Below, in pieces: positions 6,615 to 15,000 of a stretch of 24,076 nucleotides of DNA. The notes under the pieces are model-generated. The model ran no database searches and had not been told where the DNA came from. It saw only the letters and a list, made by a program, of their open reading frames with translations. Source of the DNA: a virus; the IMG/VR virus record IMGVR_UViG_3300029319_000505, positions 1-24,076 of that record, one strand, 5' to 3'. Made by a program: the position numbers and the translations under genes. The number at the start of each line of letters is the position of its first letter. Positions within the stretch are counted from its first letter, which is position 1.

Positions 6615-7265
6615 TTAGATGCCAGTTGTAGTGGCAGTGGTTTGTGAATCGAATCGAGCGTTTGGCGAATTGTAGTGTGCATTTATGCGTACAATCAAAC
6701 CAATACCTGCTGCGGTGAAGTCACTGTTCGCGTCGTCGTCGACGAGACCCATGATCTTCAACGGCAGGGTAGCAGTTGTAGCGATAGATGAAACACTCAA
6801 AGCCGAGTTAGAACGACCCGTGTTAGTAGAGCCCGTACGAGCAGACGTACCAAGGCTTGCGTTCGCGAATACACCGGTCAGTGCTGTAGCACGGTCAGTC
6901 AGTGATGCGTCGCTTGCGACTTGGAAAGTTTGCATCGGATTGTCTGCAACCAAAGCTTTGACAGGGAAATTAGTGTCAACACTTACGTTGTTTGATCCGG
7001 GCCAATAGTTGCTAAATACAGTCTTCTTTGAAGTCGAGTCGACATATTCCACACCTACCAAAACACCCAGAGCAGCAGTGGTGCCGCCTGCGGTGTCTCC
7101 AGCTTGGTCAATCACGCCCGCAGCAAGCGGGATGACGATGCTGTACTGGAAAATGGCATTGGTGTTATCAGAAGCAATTTCATACTTCGTTACACCAGTA
7201 GAATTGACGGCACTACCTACAAGTCCAATCGGACGTAGACCGTACGCGGTTTCCTGATTTGCCAT
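6615..7265 (-). CDS. Probable head decoration / minor capsid protein
   Basis: This 216-residue protein starts at ATG 7265 with AGGAG, 15 bp upstream of the capsid gene. It is Ala/Thr/Gly-rich with a conserved-looking opening (ETAYGLRPIGL) and strands such as FQYSIVIPLAAGV, GVLVGVEYVDS, FPVKALVADNPMQTFQVA and a C-terminal IGLIVRINAHYNSP. No catalytic motif is seen. In related marine phages the gene between scaffold and capsid has this composition and is abundant in virions, from memory. A trimeric decoration or cement role is the best inference; a second capsid-like shell protein cannot be excluded. Confidence 0.72.
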   Translation of the reverse strand: MANQETAYGLRPIGLVGSAVNSTGVTKYEIASDNTNAIFQYSIVIPLAAGVIDQAGDTAGGTTAALGVLVGVEYVDSTSKKTVFSNYWPGSNNVSVDTNFPVKALVADNPMQTFQVASDASLTDRATALTGVFANASLGTSARTGSTNTGRSNSALSVSSIATTATLPLKIMGLVDDDANSDFTAAGIGLIVRINAHYNSPNARFDSQTTATTTGI

Positions 7266-7283
7266 AAAAAGTCTCCTAATACC

Positions 7284-7772
7284 TTACTGATTACGAGGAC
7301 CACCAAAAGTAACACGCGATTGACGTTCAGGTTTGCCAATGCGCATAGTTGAATGTGCATTCTCTCGTAGGACATCAGTTTCAACGGCTTCGACTTGATC
7401 CGCGTGCTTCCTGTTGAAGTAATCGGTTCTTTCGGCCACCGTCTCTAACGGAATCCTAGCTAGAAGCAATCCGCCAACTCCAAACACCCCTTCATATTTA
7501 CCCGATTCAATAGCTGGTGCCTCAAAGTCAGGGTATTCATCTCGTCGGACTAACTCGTAGCCCTCTCGGAGACGTGCGCTGATGTTACTTGTGTCATCAA
7601 AGCCACGAGTTTCGGCACGTATCCAGCGATGTTTGAACCCTTCAGGCGCGGGTGGAGCATCTAAGTTTGACTTAGGGGACCACGGTTTGCGTTGTGCAGT
7701 CGAGGCCCTAGATGATTTTGCGCGAGAAGTTTTCTTGATCGCTTCAATTTCTTTGTCAGTTGAATCTACCAT
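7284..7772 (-). CDS. Conserved head-module protein of unknown function (162 aa)
   Basis: This 162-residue protein starts at ATG 7772 with AGGAGTAG; the scaffold stop TAG is part of the same stretch, 2 bp before the ATG. The N-terminus is Lys/Ser-rich and probably disordered; the core has HRWIRAETRGFDD and the segment ARLREGYELVRRDEYPD, then GGLLLARIPLETVAERTDYF. The C-terminus is basic (RIGKPERQSRVTFGGPRNQ). I recall it between scaffold and decoration genes in marine phages, always unannotated. Its position in the head module suggests an assembly partner; no enzymatic motif is seen. Confidence 0.82.
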   Translation of the reverse strand: MVDSTDKEIEAIKKTSRAKSSRASTAQRKPWSPKSNLDAPPAPEGFKHRWIRAETRGFDDTSNISARLREGYELVRRDEYPDFEAPAIESGKYEGVFGVGGLLLARIPLETVAERTDYFNRKHADQVEAVETDVLRENAHSTMRIGKPERQSRVTFGGPRNQ

Positions 7773-7774
7773 GT

Positions 7775-8686
7775 CTACTCCTTCACGTACTTCGCATATT
7801 CTTCAAGCGGCACTCCCAATCGTTTGGCAATAGTTACTTGGCTAGGGGAGAGTCTAACCTTTTTGCCGCGCCCGCCTTTCGACGGACGAGATACACCGGC
7901 TACAGTTTGTGTAGTCCGGCGCGGTTGCGAAACTTCTTCTTCAACGTCCGAAAACTTATGAGGAAACGCGTCTCGCATAGCGGAATCTAGGGCATCATAG
8001 TATTCGTCACTTGTGCCGTCCATGCCTTTCTCTTGGATCAACTCTTTGTGAATACCGAATGCTGCAAAAGTCATGGCAGAGTCTTGTCCGAACCAAGTGT
8101 TATTTTCTGCCCACTCTTCTGCTTTGGGATCTGGTCTTTGCGTTTGTGGCGCTGGCTGATAGGCGGGCTGCTGCACCTCTTGTTCAAACTGTGCGGCTTG
8201 GGCCTCTCGTTGAGCACGTGCCTGGGCGTGACGATCCGCAGCAACGGCAAGCTGTGAAATTTTTTCTTGTGCCTCAAGCTGCCTATCGGTATCGCCTGTC
8301 TCTATCGCAGCCTTGAGTTCATCCTTGGCGCGTTGTTGCTCTGACGAAACCCGGTTGCCGTACTCGTCAATATAATTCTTATCTAGATTATGCAGCCGCT
8401 GCTTGACGCTTTGGTTTTCTTGCTGAACGGCTTGTGCGAACTTGACCGCCTCTTCGCGCTCTCTTTCTGCCTCTCTCGCACGTTTTGTAAGCTGGTTGAT
8501 TCTTTTTTGAACCGATTTGCCATACTGCTCATGTTCATCGACCGATTCTTCCTCAGTCGCGACCGGTTCCGGTGCTGCTGCGGTTTGCTGAGAATCTTCT
8601 TCTAAAACAACTTCTTGCGCCTCTTCATCGAACTCCAGATTGATCTGTCCGTCATCCGGCTCGTGCGCAGGGCTTGACTCTGCCAT
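7775..8686 (-). CDS. Head scaffolding protein
   Basis: This 303-residue protein starts at ATG 8686 with AGGAG. It has an acidic N-terminus (first 55 residues rich in Glu/Asp), a long coiled coil (about 60-180, Glu/Gln/Arg/Ala-rich), then a conserved block at 195-245 with WFG, MTFAAFGIHKE, YYDALD and AMRDAFP, and a basic C-terminal tail (GGRGKKVRLSPSQV). This layout is usual for phage scaffolds, where the basic C-terminus contacts the coat protein. It lies just upstream of the capsid genes. The 195-245 block reappears in the small protein at 23289-23561. Confidence 0.83.
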   Translation of the reverse strand: MAESSPAHEPDDGQINLEFDEEAQEVVLEEDSQQTAAAPEPVATEEESVDEHEQYGKSVQKRINQLTKRAREAEREREEAVKFAQAVQQENQSVKQRLHNLDKNYIDEYGNRVSSEQQRAKDELKAAIETGDTDRQLEAQEKISQLAVAADRHAQARAQREAQAAQFEQEVQQPAYQPAPQTQRPDPKAEEWAENNTWFGQDSAMTFAAFGIHKELIQEKGMDGTSDEYYDALDSAMRDAFPHKFSDVEEEVSQPRRTTQTVAGVSRPSKGGRGKKVRLSPSQVTIAKRLGVPLEEYAKYVKE

Positions 8687-8695
8687 TTTTTACTC

Positions 8696-9142
8696 CTAAC
8701 CGTGATAAATGTCTTTTGGATCTAAAATCGTGCCTAGCACCTCGTCGTCGTTCAGCATTCGCACTTCGCTGCCGAAAGCTGCTTTTTTATCGCCGTTCAA
8801 ACGAAAACGAGATCCAGCGTATCGAGCAAAAATCACCCAATCGCCTTCTTTGCACCATTCTCCGGTGGGGTATCGCTCTTTGTCTTTGTATGCAAGCGGC
8901 CCAGCCTTCAAAACGTAACCGACCTGTGTCTGTATCACGTCTTCTTCTAGGGTTTTGGGTGCAAGTAAAATACCGCCGTCACTCTTTTCCGGTGGGCGGA
9001 AGGGCATGATCAAGATGCGCCACCCCGTTGGTTGGGGTAAACGTTCAATAAGTTCTTTATCCATTAGGGACGGGTCTAATACCCGCTTTTCTTCTGCGAC
9101 GTAGCACTCAGACACGTCTAGTGCTTCATTCGTATCAGGCAT
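8696..9142 (-). CDS. GroES-like co-chaperonin (Cpn10 family)
   Basis: This 148-residue protein starts at ATG 9142 with AGGAAC, overlapping the preceding gene by eight bases. Residues 38-140 follow the GroES pattern: WRILIMPFRPPEKSDGGILL with the mobile-loop region at about 53-73, then VGYVLKAGP, and the hallmark KEGDWVIFARYAGSRF (99-113) in which bacterial GroES has GD.V.F....G. It is longer than cellular GroES (about 97 aa) by an N-terminal extension of some 37 residues. GroES forms a heptameric lid on GroEL; T4 gp31 is the classic phage counterpart needed for capsid folding. No GroEL gene is in the window, so it would work with host GroEL. The neighbouring scaffold and capsid genes fit that role. 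Confidence 0.82.
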   Translation of the reverse strand: MPDTNEALDVSECYVAEEKRVLDPSLMDKELIERLPQPTGWRILIMPFRPPEKSDGGILLAPKTLEEDVIQTQVGYVLKAGPLAYKDKERYPTGEWCKEGDWVIFARYAGSRFRLNGDKKAAFGSEVRMLNDDEVLGTILDPKDIYHG

Positions 9143-9332
9143 CTCTTTGTTCCTGTTTTTTTAGCATTTCAGAAAGCTCAACCAAAACGTAATCACACGC
9201 TCTGATTTCACCCATGCACTCTCTGTAATGTTCCATATCTTTTATCCCGCCTTCAGACATGAGTTCTTGAATTTGGGCTTTGCGACCTTTCAATGTTTTT
9301 TGCACAAACTGCACGACATCTAGATCGTTCAA
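9135..9332 (-). CDS. Small helical phage protein (65 aa)
   Basis: This 65-residue protein probably uses TTG at 9332, with AAGGAAAA about five bases before it; the next in-frame Met is 24 residues in and would remove the first helix. It is nearly all helix (VVQFVQKTLKGRKAQIQELM, then HYRECMGEIRACDYVLVELSEMLKK), Glu/Lys-rich and likely a short antiparallel coiled coil. It overlaps the GroES-like gene by eight bases, so the two are probably co-translated. Similar small proteins lie between portal and scaffold in marine phages. Function unknown. Confidence 0.72.
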   Translation of the reverse strand: MNDLDVVQFVQKTLKGRKAQIQELMSEGGIKDMEHYRECMGEIRACDYVLVELSEMLKKQEQRDA

Positions 9333-9381
9333 GGGTTTTCCTTGTCGTTTACTCTCCGAGTAAGTCCGATACTATCGCTTT

Positions 9382-9585
9382 TTATGCGATTGTAAAGCGT
9401 CCGCCTCGTAACGCTGCGCCCATACCACGCTTTTGACCACGGGTAATTTTCGCCGTCATTGTGTTAGGGGTTACTTCTTCGGTAGCCACAGCGTATGGAA
9501 TACTGCCTTGGCCTTCGATATCGGCCTTTGCTACAGGTGTCGGCGGTTCTTTCGGCTTCACGCCATTCACTTTCACTGTTCTCAT
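9382..9585 (-). CDS. Small protein downstream of the portal (67 aa)
   Basis: This 67-residue protein starts at ATG 9585, which overlaps the portal stop by four bases (ATGA) and has GAGGTG upstream. Pro/Lys-rich start (VKVNGVKPKEPPTPVAKADI), a short middle, and a basic Gly-rich end (KITRGQKRGMGAALRGGRF) that resembles a nucleic-acid or capsid-contact tail. No family recognised. The 49 bp between it and the next gene holds a short hairpin (TTACTC/GAGTAA, 9349-9363) without a good U-tract, so it is probably not a full terminator. Confidence 0.7.
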   Translation of the reverse strand: MRTVKVNGVKPKEPPTPVAKADIEGQGSIPYAVATEEVTPNTMTAKITRGQKRGMGAALRGGRFTIA

Positions 9586-12020
9586 GTGTCACCTCTTTGT
9601 TTCAATAGTTCCCGTTCGATGCCCGCTTGAATACGAGCCTGAGTTTGGGCCTCTTGACTAGCCAGCCTTTGCTGGAAGTTCGCTTCGCGTTGCGCCAGTT
9701 TTTCTCTTTCGAGTTGGAGTTTGGCTTGCTCTTCCGCAACGTCGTTTTGCTCTTGTTGAGCTTTCAATTGAAGCTCTTGTTGTTTCAACGCTATCAACGG
9801 ATCGGGTCCTTGCTGCTCCTGCGGCTGACCCGCTTGCTGTATCTGTTGACCCAGAGCGACCGCCTGCTGCATGCCTTGCGCCACAAACTGCGCCACCAAC
9901 GCTTGGAAAGGGGCGTTGTTTGTAGGATCTGCCAGTGCAACGTTTGGATTCTGCTGCGCAAAAGCCGCCTCAGCTTGCTCTTCCGCCATCAACTGCACAT
10001 GGTTCAGTATGTGCTTCTGTATCGCAAGCACCACCTGGGGCAACGTAGCGGCCACACCGCCCGTTACAAACAACAGGTGGGACTGTATATGCGCCATGTG
10101 ATCTTGCCCCTTAAACGCCTCTAGAGACACGTTTTCGAGGGCGTCCATGTTCTCCTGCGCAGGATCTTTCGGACGCACTTCGTCAGTCACTTCAGCGTTG
10201 AGAATTTGGTCTACGTTTTTGACACCCATAGCGTCATAAACTCGACGGTACACCTGCGGCATGTTGTGAAGCTGCGGTGCCTGCATTGCAAGCTGTAGTT
10301 CCGTCTGCGCCAAAGCGATTCTCTGACTTTGTGAGAAAATGTTTGGGTCAGAAACCGGTAATACGTCTACACGTTCATCGAAATCTCTTGCTTTCACCGC
10401 CTGATCTGCCCCCGCAACGGCGTACGGGTACACATTGGGCAGGCTTTCATTCATTACACGCGCCAAAATCTTAAACTCAACCTTCATGGCGTAATGAAGG
10501 CGTTTATGAATCGCGCTCATCACGCGGGCACCTTGCTCAATCATAGCAATCGTCGTGCCAACAGCCGCCGATTGATTGCCATCGCCTATCTTCATATCGG
10601 TTATCGTGGCAAAACGTTGAGCGGCTTGAACTACAAAGCCCAAAAGCTGAAATAACGTTCCATCGGGGCCTTTGAAGGGCAAAGGCATCAAAGAATCGCG
10701 TATTTGCCCGCCAGGAGCGTCCACATCTCTAAATTCGCCAGGTTGCAAGGGGTCTTCGTCGTCTCTGATCCGCAAACCACGGGCTTTGAAGCCCGCAGGG
10801 AGGTTAGAAAGCGTTCCTGCGTCGATCAATTGACGCAAAGCCGCCGTCGCAGTACGAGAAAGGCCACCAATCGTGTGAATCAAGCCCATTCCGTACATAC
10901 CGAAGCCCGGCAAAAACTTGTAATGGACAAAATACTGAATTTTTGACTTTAAGGGGTCGTCTTCGCGGTAATTTCGTCGGATTGCCAACACTTTGCCGTT
11001 GTCTTCACTGATTGTGACCACATACGGCACCTTGATGCCGGTCATTTCACCGTTTTCGTCGGTATCTTCGTACCCCTCAATGTCCAAATCGACGTGACAC
11101 TCCAACAACGTGCAGTCATAGTCGACTCCAGTGGCCCGCGTGCCGTCGATATAGTCGATTTCATCGCTGACACTGGTCGAATCGGGCTGTGAAGGCAGGA
11201 CTTTGATGTCTCGATAGAAGCCACTGACCTGCTGTTTACGCAAATCGTTCAAAGACATACGCACAACGTGCGTAATGTTGGGACAAGTCTCTAGATCGTT
11301 GCTTTCATACGGCACCACAAGGTGCTCTGCCGGTATAAATTTACAAACTGGCCGCCCCAGAGCGTCGTCAAAGTACACTTTTTTGAACGTAGAGCCCGCC
11401 AAAGGCAAATAAAACAGCATCTGGTCAAACTCTGGCGTGTATTCTTCCATCACATTGGTGATGTAGTAGTTCATAAAGTCTTGAACACGCTTGGCTTGGT
11501 CCATTTTTTCCGTGGTTTGTGAGCCAAGAACCGTGGTTCGTACTGGACCGTCCGCTGGCAAAAGCTCGTTAAAGGCTTGCGCTTGAAACTGAACCGCCGC
11601 TTCCGCCAAAAGGGGATGCGTTACACCCGTTGCGCCTCGGAAAGGCTCTGTGCGCTCTTCGTAATTGAAGCCCAAAAGCTCAAGGCCCTTGGAGTACGCG
11701 TCTTCCCAGTCCTGTCTTGACGCTCGATTGGCACTGTATTGCTCCATAAGCTCGTTAGAAACTTGGGCAAGCACCGAATCTGGCAAAAACTCTGCTAGAT
11801 TGTCATAAAAATCGTCTTCTCGATCCCGGTTACGAAAAGGATCAAAGTCTAAAGTAGCACCGCCGTCGTCTTCTCGAACAATCTCTATGCCTTCAATCTC
11901 TACATTCGTAATCAAATCGCCTGGTAAAGCCTCTACTTCAACAGCCTGCAAGTTCTCATCATCGAGATTCAAACCTTCTCGATCCATCAACGAAACAGGT
12001 GGGGTATCACCATTTGCCAT
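9582..12020 (-). CDS. Portal protein (P22-like)
   Basis: This 812-residue protein starts at ATG 12020, two bases after the previous stop. It forms the dodecameric DNA entry ring at one capsid vertex. Core portal features are present: the early helical region (SRQDWEDAYSKGLELLGFNY, then FRGATGVTHPLLAEA and VQFQAQAFNELLPADGPV), the beta-rich wing with FIPAEHLVVPY, the stem/clip region around GFGMYGMGLIHTIGGLSRTATAALRQLIDAGTL (in parts), and the helix with IGDGNQSAAVGTTIAMIEQG. The last 150 residues are Gln/Ala/Glu-rich and predict a long coiled coil, comparable to the barrel of the P22 portal. It lies downstream of the terminases as usual. Length is in the range of P22-type portals. Confidence 0.9.
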   Translation of the reverse strand: MANGDTPPVSLMDREGLNLDDENLQAVEVEALPGDLITNVEIEGIEIVREDDGGATLDFDPFRNRDREDDFYDNLAEFLPDSVLAQVSNELMEQYSANRASRQDWEDAYSKGLELLGFNYEERTEPFRGATGVTHPLLAEAAVQFQAQAFNELLPADGPVRTTVLGSQTTEKMDQAKRVQDFMNYYITNVMEEYTPEFDQMLFYLPLAGSTFKKVYFDDALGRPVCKFIPAEHLVVPYESNDLETCPNITHVVRMSLNDLRKQQVSGFYRDIKVLPSQPDSTSVSDEIDYIDGTRATGVDYDCTLLECHVDLDIEGYEDTDENGEMTGIKVPYVVTISEDNGKVLAIRRNYREDDPLKSKIQYFVHYKFLPGFGMYGMGLIHTIGGLSRTATAALRQLIDAGTLSNLPAGFKARGLRIRDDEDPLQPGEFRDVDAPGGQIRDSLMPLPFKGPDGTLFQLLGFVVQAAQRFATITDMKIGDGNQSAAVGTTIAMIEQGARVMSAIHKRLHYAMKVEFKILARVMNESLPNVYPYAVAGADQAVKARDFDERVDVLPVSDPNIFSQSQRIALAQTELQLAMQAPQLHNMPQVYRRVYDAMGVKNVDQILNAEVTDEVRPKDPAQENMDALENVSLEAFKGQDHMAHIQSHLLFVTGGVAATLPQVVLAIQKHILNHVQLMAEEQAEAAFAQQNPNVALADPTNNAPFQALVAQFVAQGMQQAVALGQQIQQAGQPQEQQGPDPLIALKQQELQLKAQQEQNDVAEEQAKLQLEREKLAQREANFQQRLASQEAQTQARIQAGIERELLKQRGDT

Positions 12021-12022
12021 AT

Positions 12023-15000
12023 CTAAGCTCCAAAGCTTCCGATGCCTTGACTCAAGCCTACATCACCGCCGTATCGCATACCACCCACGCCTGTAATGTC
12101 GATCACCTCGGGTGGGACTTGTCGTTTCTTACCAGGACCGCCGCCACCGACAAGATTACAGATCGGATTGCCATTCACAAAAGACAACACGTACCCATTC
12201 GGGCATTGATACATCTGCGTCGGCTCAAGACCGTATGTGCCGGGGGCCGTGCTTTGCGTGCCGGTGTTGATGGTGCCTGAACCAGGCCCCGGCGCAGCAG
12301 AGCCCGCAGTGAACGCGTCAGGGTCTACATCGCCAGTTTCTGTTGTCCTGAACAACGACGGCATGGTTTGTTGAGCCACCGGCTTGTAAATCGGCATCGT
12401 GTAACCTGTAGCCCGCTCTTCCTCTGTGCCTTCAAAAGGCATGTAAGTGCGTTGGATTTCCATGCCCCGGCTGGTCGGGTATCCAAACGCAAAATTTTCT
12501 ACAGGATCTGGCACCGTTAGATTGATTCTGTCCAGCGCGGCTTGGAGCGAACCGATACCTCCACCGACGGGATCAAACACCTGTCCGTACGCACCACGGT
12601 CTATCGCTGTCGCCGTATCGGTAGGTGTCGTGAATAAATCCTCTGTGGCCGCTTGCGCGGTTTCAGCCGCTTGTAAAAGTTCACCTTGTGTCGGCGCATC
12701 GTAGATCGGATCGGGGTCAGGAGTCGCCGCAAGTTGCGCTTCCATCGCTAGACGATCCGCTTCTTGTTGCGCCGCAAGTTGTTCTGCTGCCTGGAGTTGA
12801 GCAGCAGCCTCTTGGTCAGCGGCTAACTGGGCAGCCTCTTGAGCAGCAAGTTGTTCTGCTGCCAACTGAGCGGCTGCCAGACGTTCTGCTTCAGCGGCTG
12901 CAAGCGCCTCTTGTTCTGCTGCCAGGGCTGCCGCCTCTTCCGCCGCCTGTCTTTGTGCCAAAGCCTCCAGTGCTGCTTGCTCATCTGCAAGCGCCTGTGC
13001 TGCTGCGGCCTCTGCGGCTGCTTGCTCGGCTGCAATACGCTGGGCTTCTTCTTCTGCCAACCGGATACGCTCGGCCTCTTCTGCTGCTTGTTGAGCGGCT
13101 AGTGTTTCTGCGGCAAGTCTTCGTGCTTCTTCTGCTGCTGCCTGCTCTTGCGCAATGCGGGCAGCTTCTTGCTGGGCAAGCAATTCTGCTGCAGCTTGTT
13201 CATTTGCGATCCGTATGGCTTCTTGTTCTGCTGCGATACGATCCGCTTCCTCTTGTGCAATTCTTATCTGTTCCGCTTCTTGAGCAGCGAGTGCGTCTGC
13301 GGCAGCTTGTTCGGCGGCTAGAATCTCTGCAGCAGACGGGCCTGCCACGACAGGTGTCGTTTCTACGGGAGGAAGATAGACCGGATCGGTCGCTACAGTT
13401 TGGACGGGCTCAGACGCCACAGGTGTCGTGGTTACTGGGGTAGTTGTCACCGGCGTTGTGGCTACCGGAGTCGTTGTCACCGGATCAGTCGTTGTCACAG
13501 GGTCGGTCGCTACGGGATCTGCAGCCACCGGGTCAGTCGCGACTGGGTCTGTGGCGACTGGGTCGGTCGCTACGGGATCGGTCGGGCGGGTGCCCCCTCG
13601 TCCCTGATAATTTGTTATTACGTTCGGCGACAATAATACGTCGGTGCCCTCTCTCAAAAACATGCCGGGTTCATTCGGTGTCTGCCCTGGTGCCGTTGCC
13701 AGAGCACCCATAGCCTGCGCTTGTTCTAACGCTCTTTGTTGTGCTATCAAATCTCGTGTCGCAGGCGTAGTTGGCGTAGCGACAGCTTGCTGTGCAGCCA
13801 ATGCCTCTGCAGCCGCAGGGGCGACGTACGCAGGTAGCTGCGTTGGGTCAATCTGCACGTTGGAGAAACCAAGCTCTGGGACGAAACGGCCCATGCCGCC
13901 GCCACGGAACATACCTACCGGTTGTTGTGTTTCACGTGAAACACGTGCCAGGGGTCCCTGTGTAAAGCCACGTAACAGGCCCGAGAGCCCTGACGAAATA
14001 ACTGGTTTTCTCATTTGGTTTACCTCGCCGCCTTGTGCGTAGTCTCTATCCGTAGGATAACCCGCAGCGGCTCTTAGCTGTTCGATTTCTCTCTCTTTCT
14101 GAGCCAGTTGTCTAGCGACCGCAACACGCGCTTTGGAATTAGGAAAATCATCCTGATCCAAAACCCCGCGTAGGTAATCTCTCCTTGGGATCAGATCTTC
14201 AGCGGGGTCTTTTGGCAGCGGTTTGGGAGGCCCCATGCCGGGTAGTTCCATTTGGGGGTTGTTCGGGTCGTCTATTGAAAACGAAGGCTCACTCTTTCTG
14301 CCCTCGCGCATTGAGTACACCAACCCGCTTTCCGGCAAGACCATTTGTTGAGTGTCCTCGGGGAAGACGCGCTGTAGTTCTTCGCCTGATAGCGTTTCTG
14401 GAAACCGGGTTAATTCACCAGACGGCGCTCGTACATATTCATCTTTCTTTACGCCTTCAAAACGTCGCTGTACGTTCCGAGCCTCAACCTCACCAGGGTT
14501 CCCTTCGTACATTTGAAACATTTGTGACTCGATGTCCTCAATGTCCTGTTTTTCTTTCAGGAGAGGTCTTAGTTCTTCGATCTGCTCGTCGAACGCCCCA
14601 GCAATTTTTTCTGCAAATTTTTCGTGATCTTTGACCCCAGCTTCTTTCAGTGCTTCATTAAGACTAATCATACGGCGATCAGATCCCGAGTAGCGAAACG
14701 CTTGGCCTCTATACTCGTCGTCTACAGCGTCAATCTGTTCTTGCGGACGACCCATCTCTCTGAGTTGTGCTTTGCGTTTTTCGATGGCGTCATTTAATTC
14801 TTGACGAGCGGTCTGTGCTTTGGAAAGAACGCCCTTTGCTTCTAGCTCTGCTTCTTCCGCACGTTCGCGCAAATACTCTTGAGTGAGATATTTGACACGT
14901 CTTAGTTCTGCTTCTGGCGCGTCTTGGAGAGCGTTAACCAACGGAGGACCGTCATCGGGAGTTGGTTTCGCTTGACCAATGGCTCGTTTTCCAAAATCTA

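Noticed and set aside
9349-9390. Two short hairpins between small genes after the portal, considered as a terminator
   Set aside because: Stems are only 5-6 bp, A/T-containing and lack a proper downstream T-run on the minus strand; the following genes probably share the portal transcript.
12688-13443. A 251-residue Leu/Pro-rich open frame on the plus strand
   Set aside because: It is the reverse shadow of the Ala/Glu/Gln coiled coil and Thr/Pro/Val repeats of the giant protein. No ribosome site, extreme Leu/Gln composition, wrong strand.
13345-13586. Regular short DNA repeats that look CRISPR-like
   Set aside because: They encode the in-frame Thr/Asp/Pro/Val repeats of the giant protein; unit lengths vary in whole codons and there are no unique spacers.
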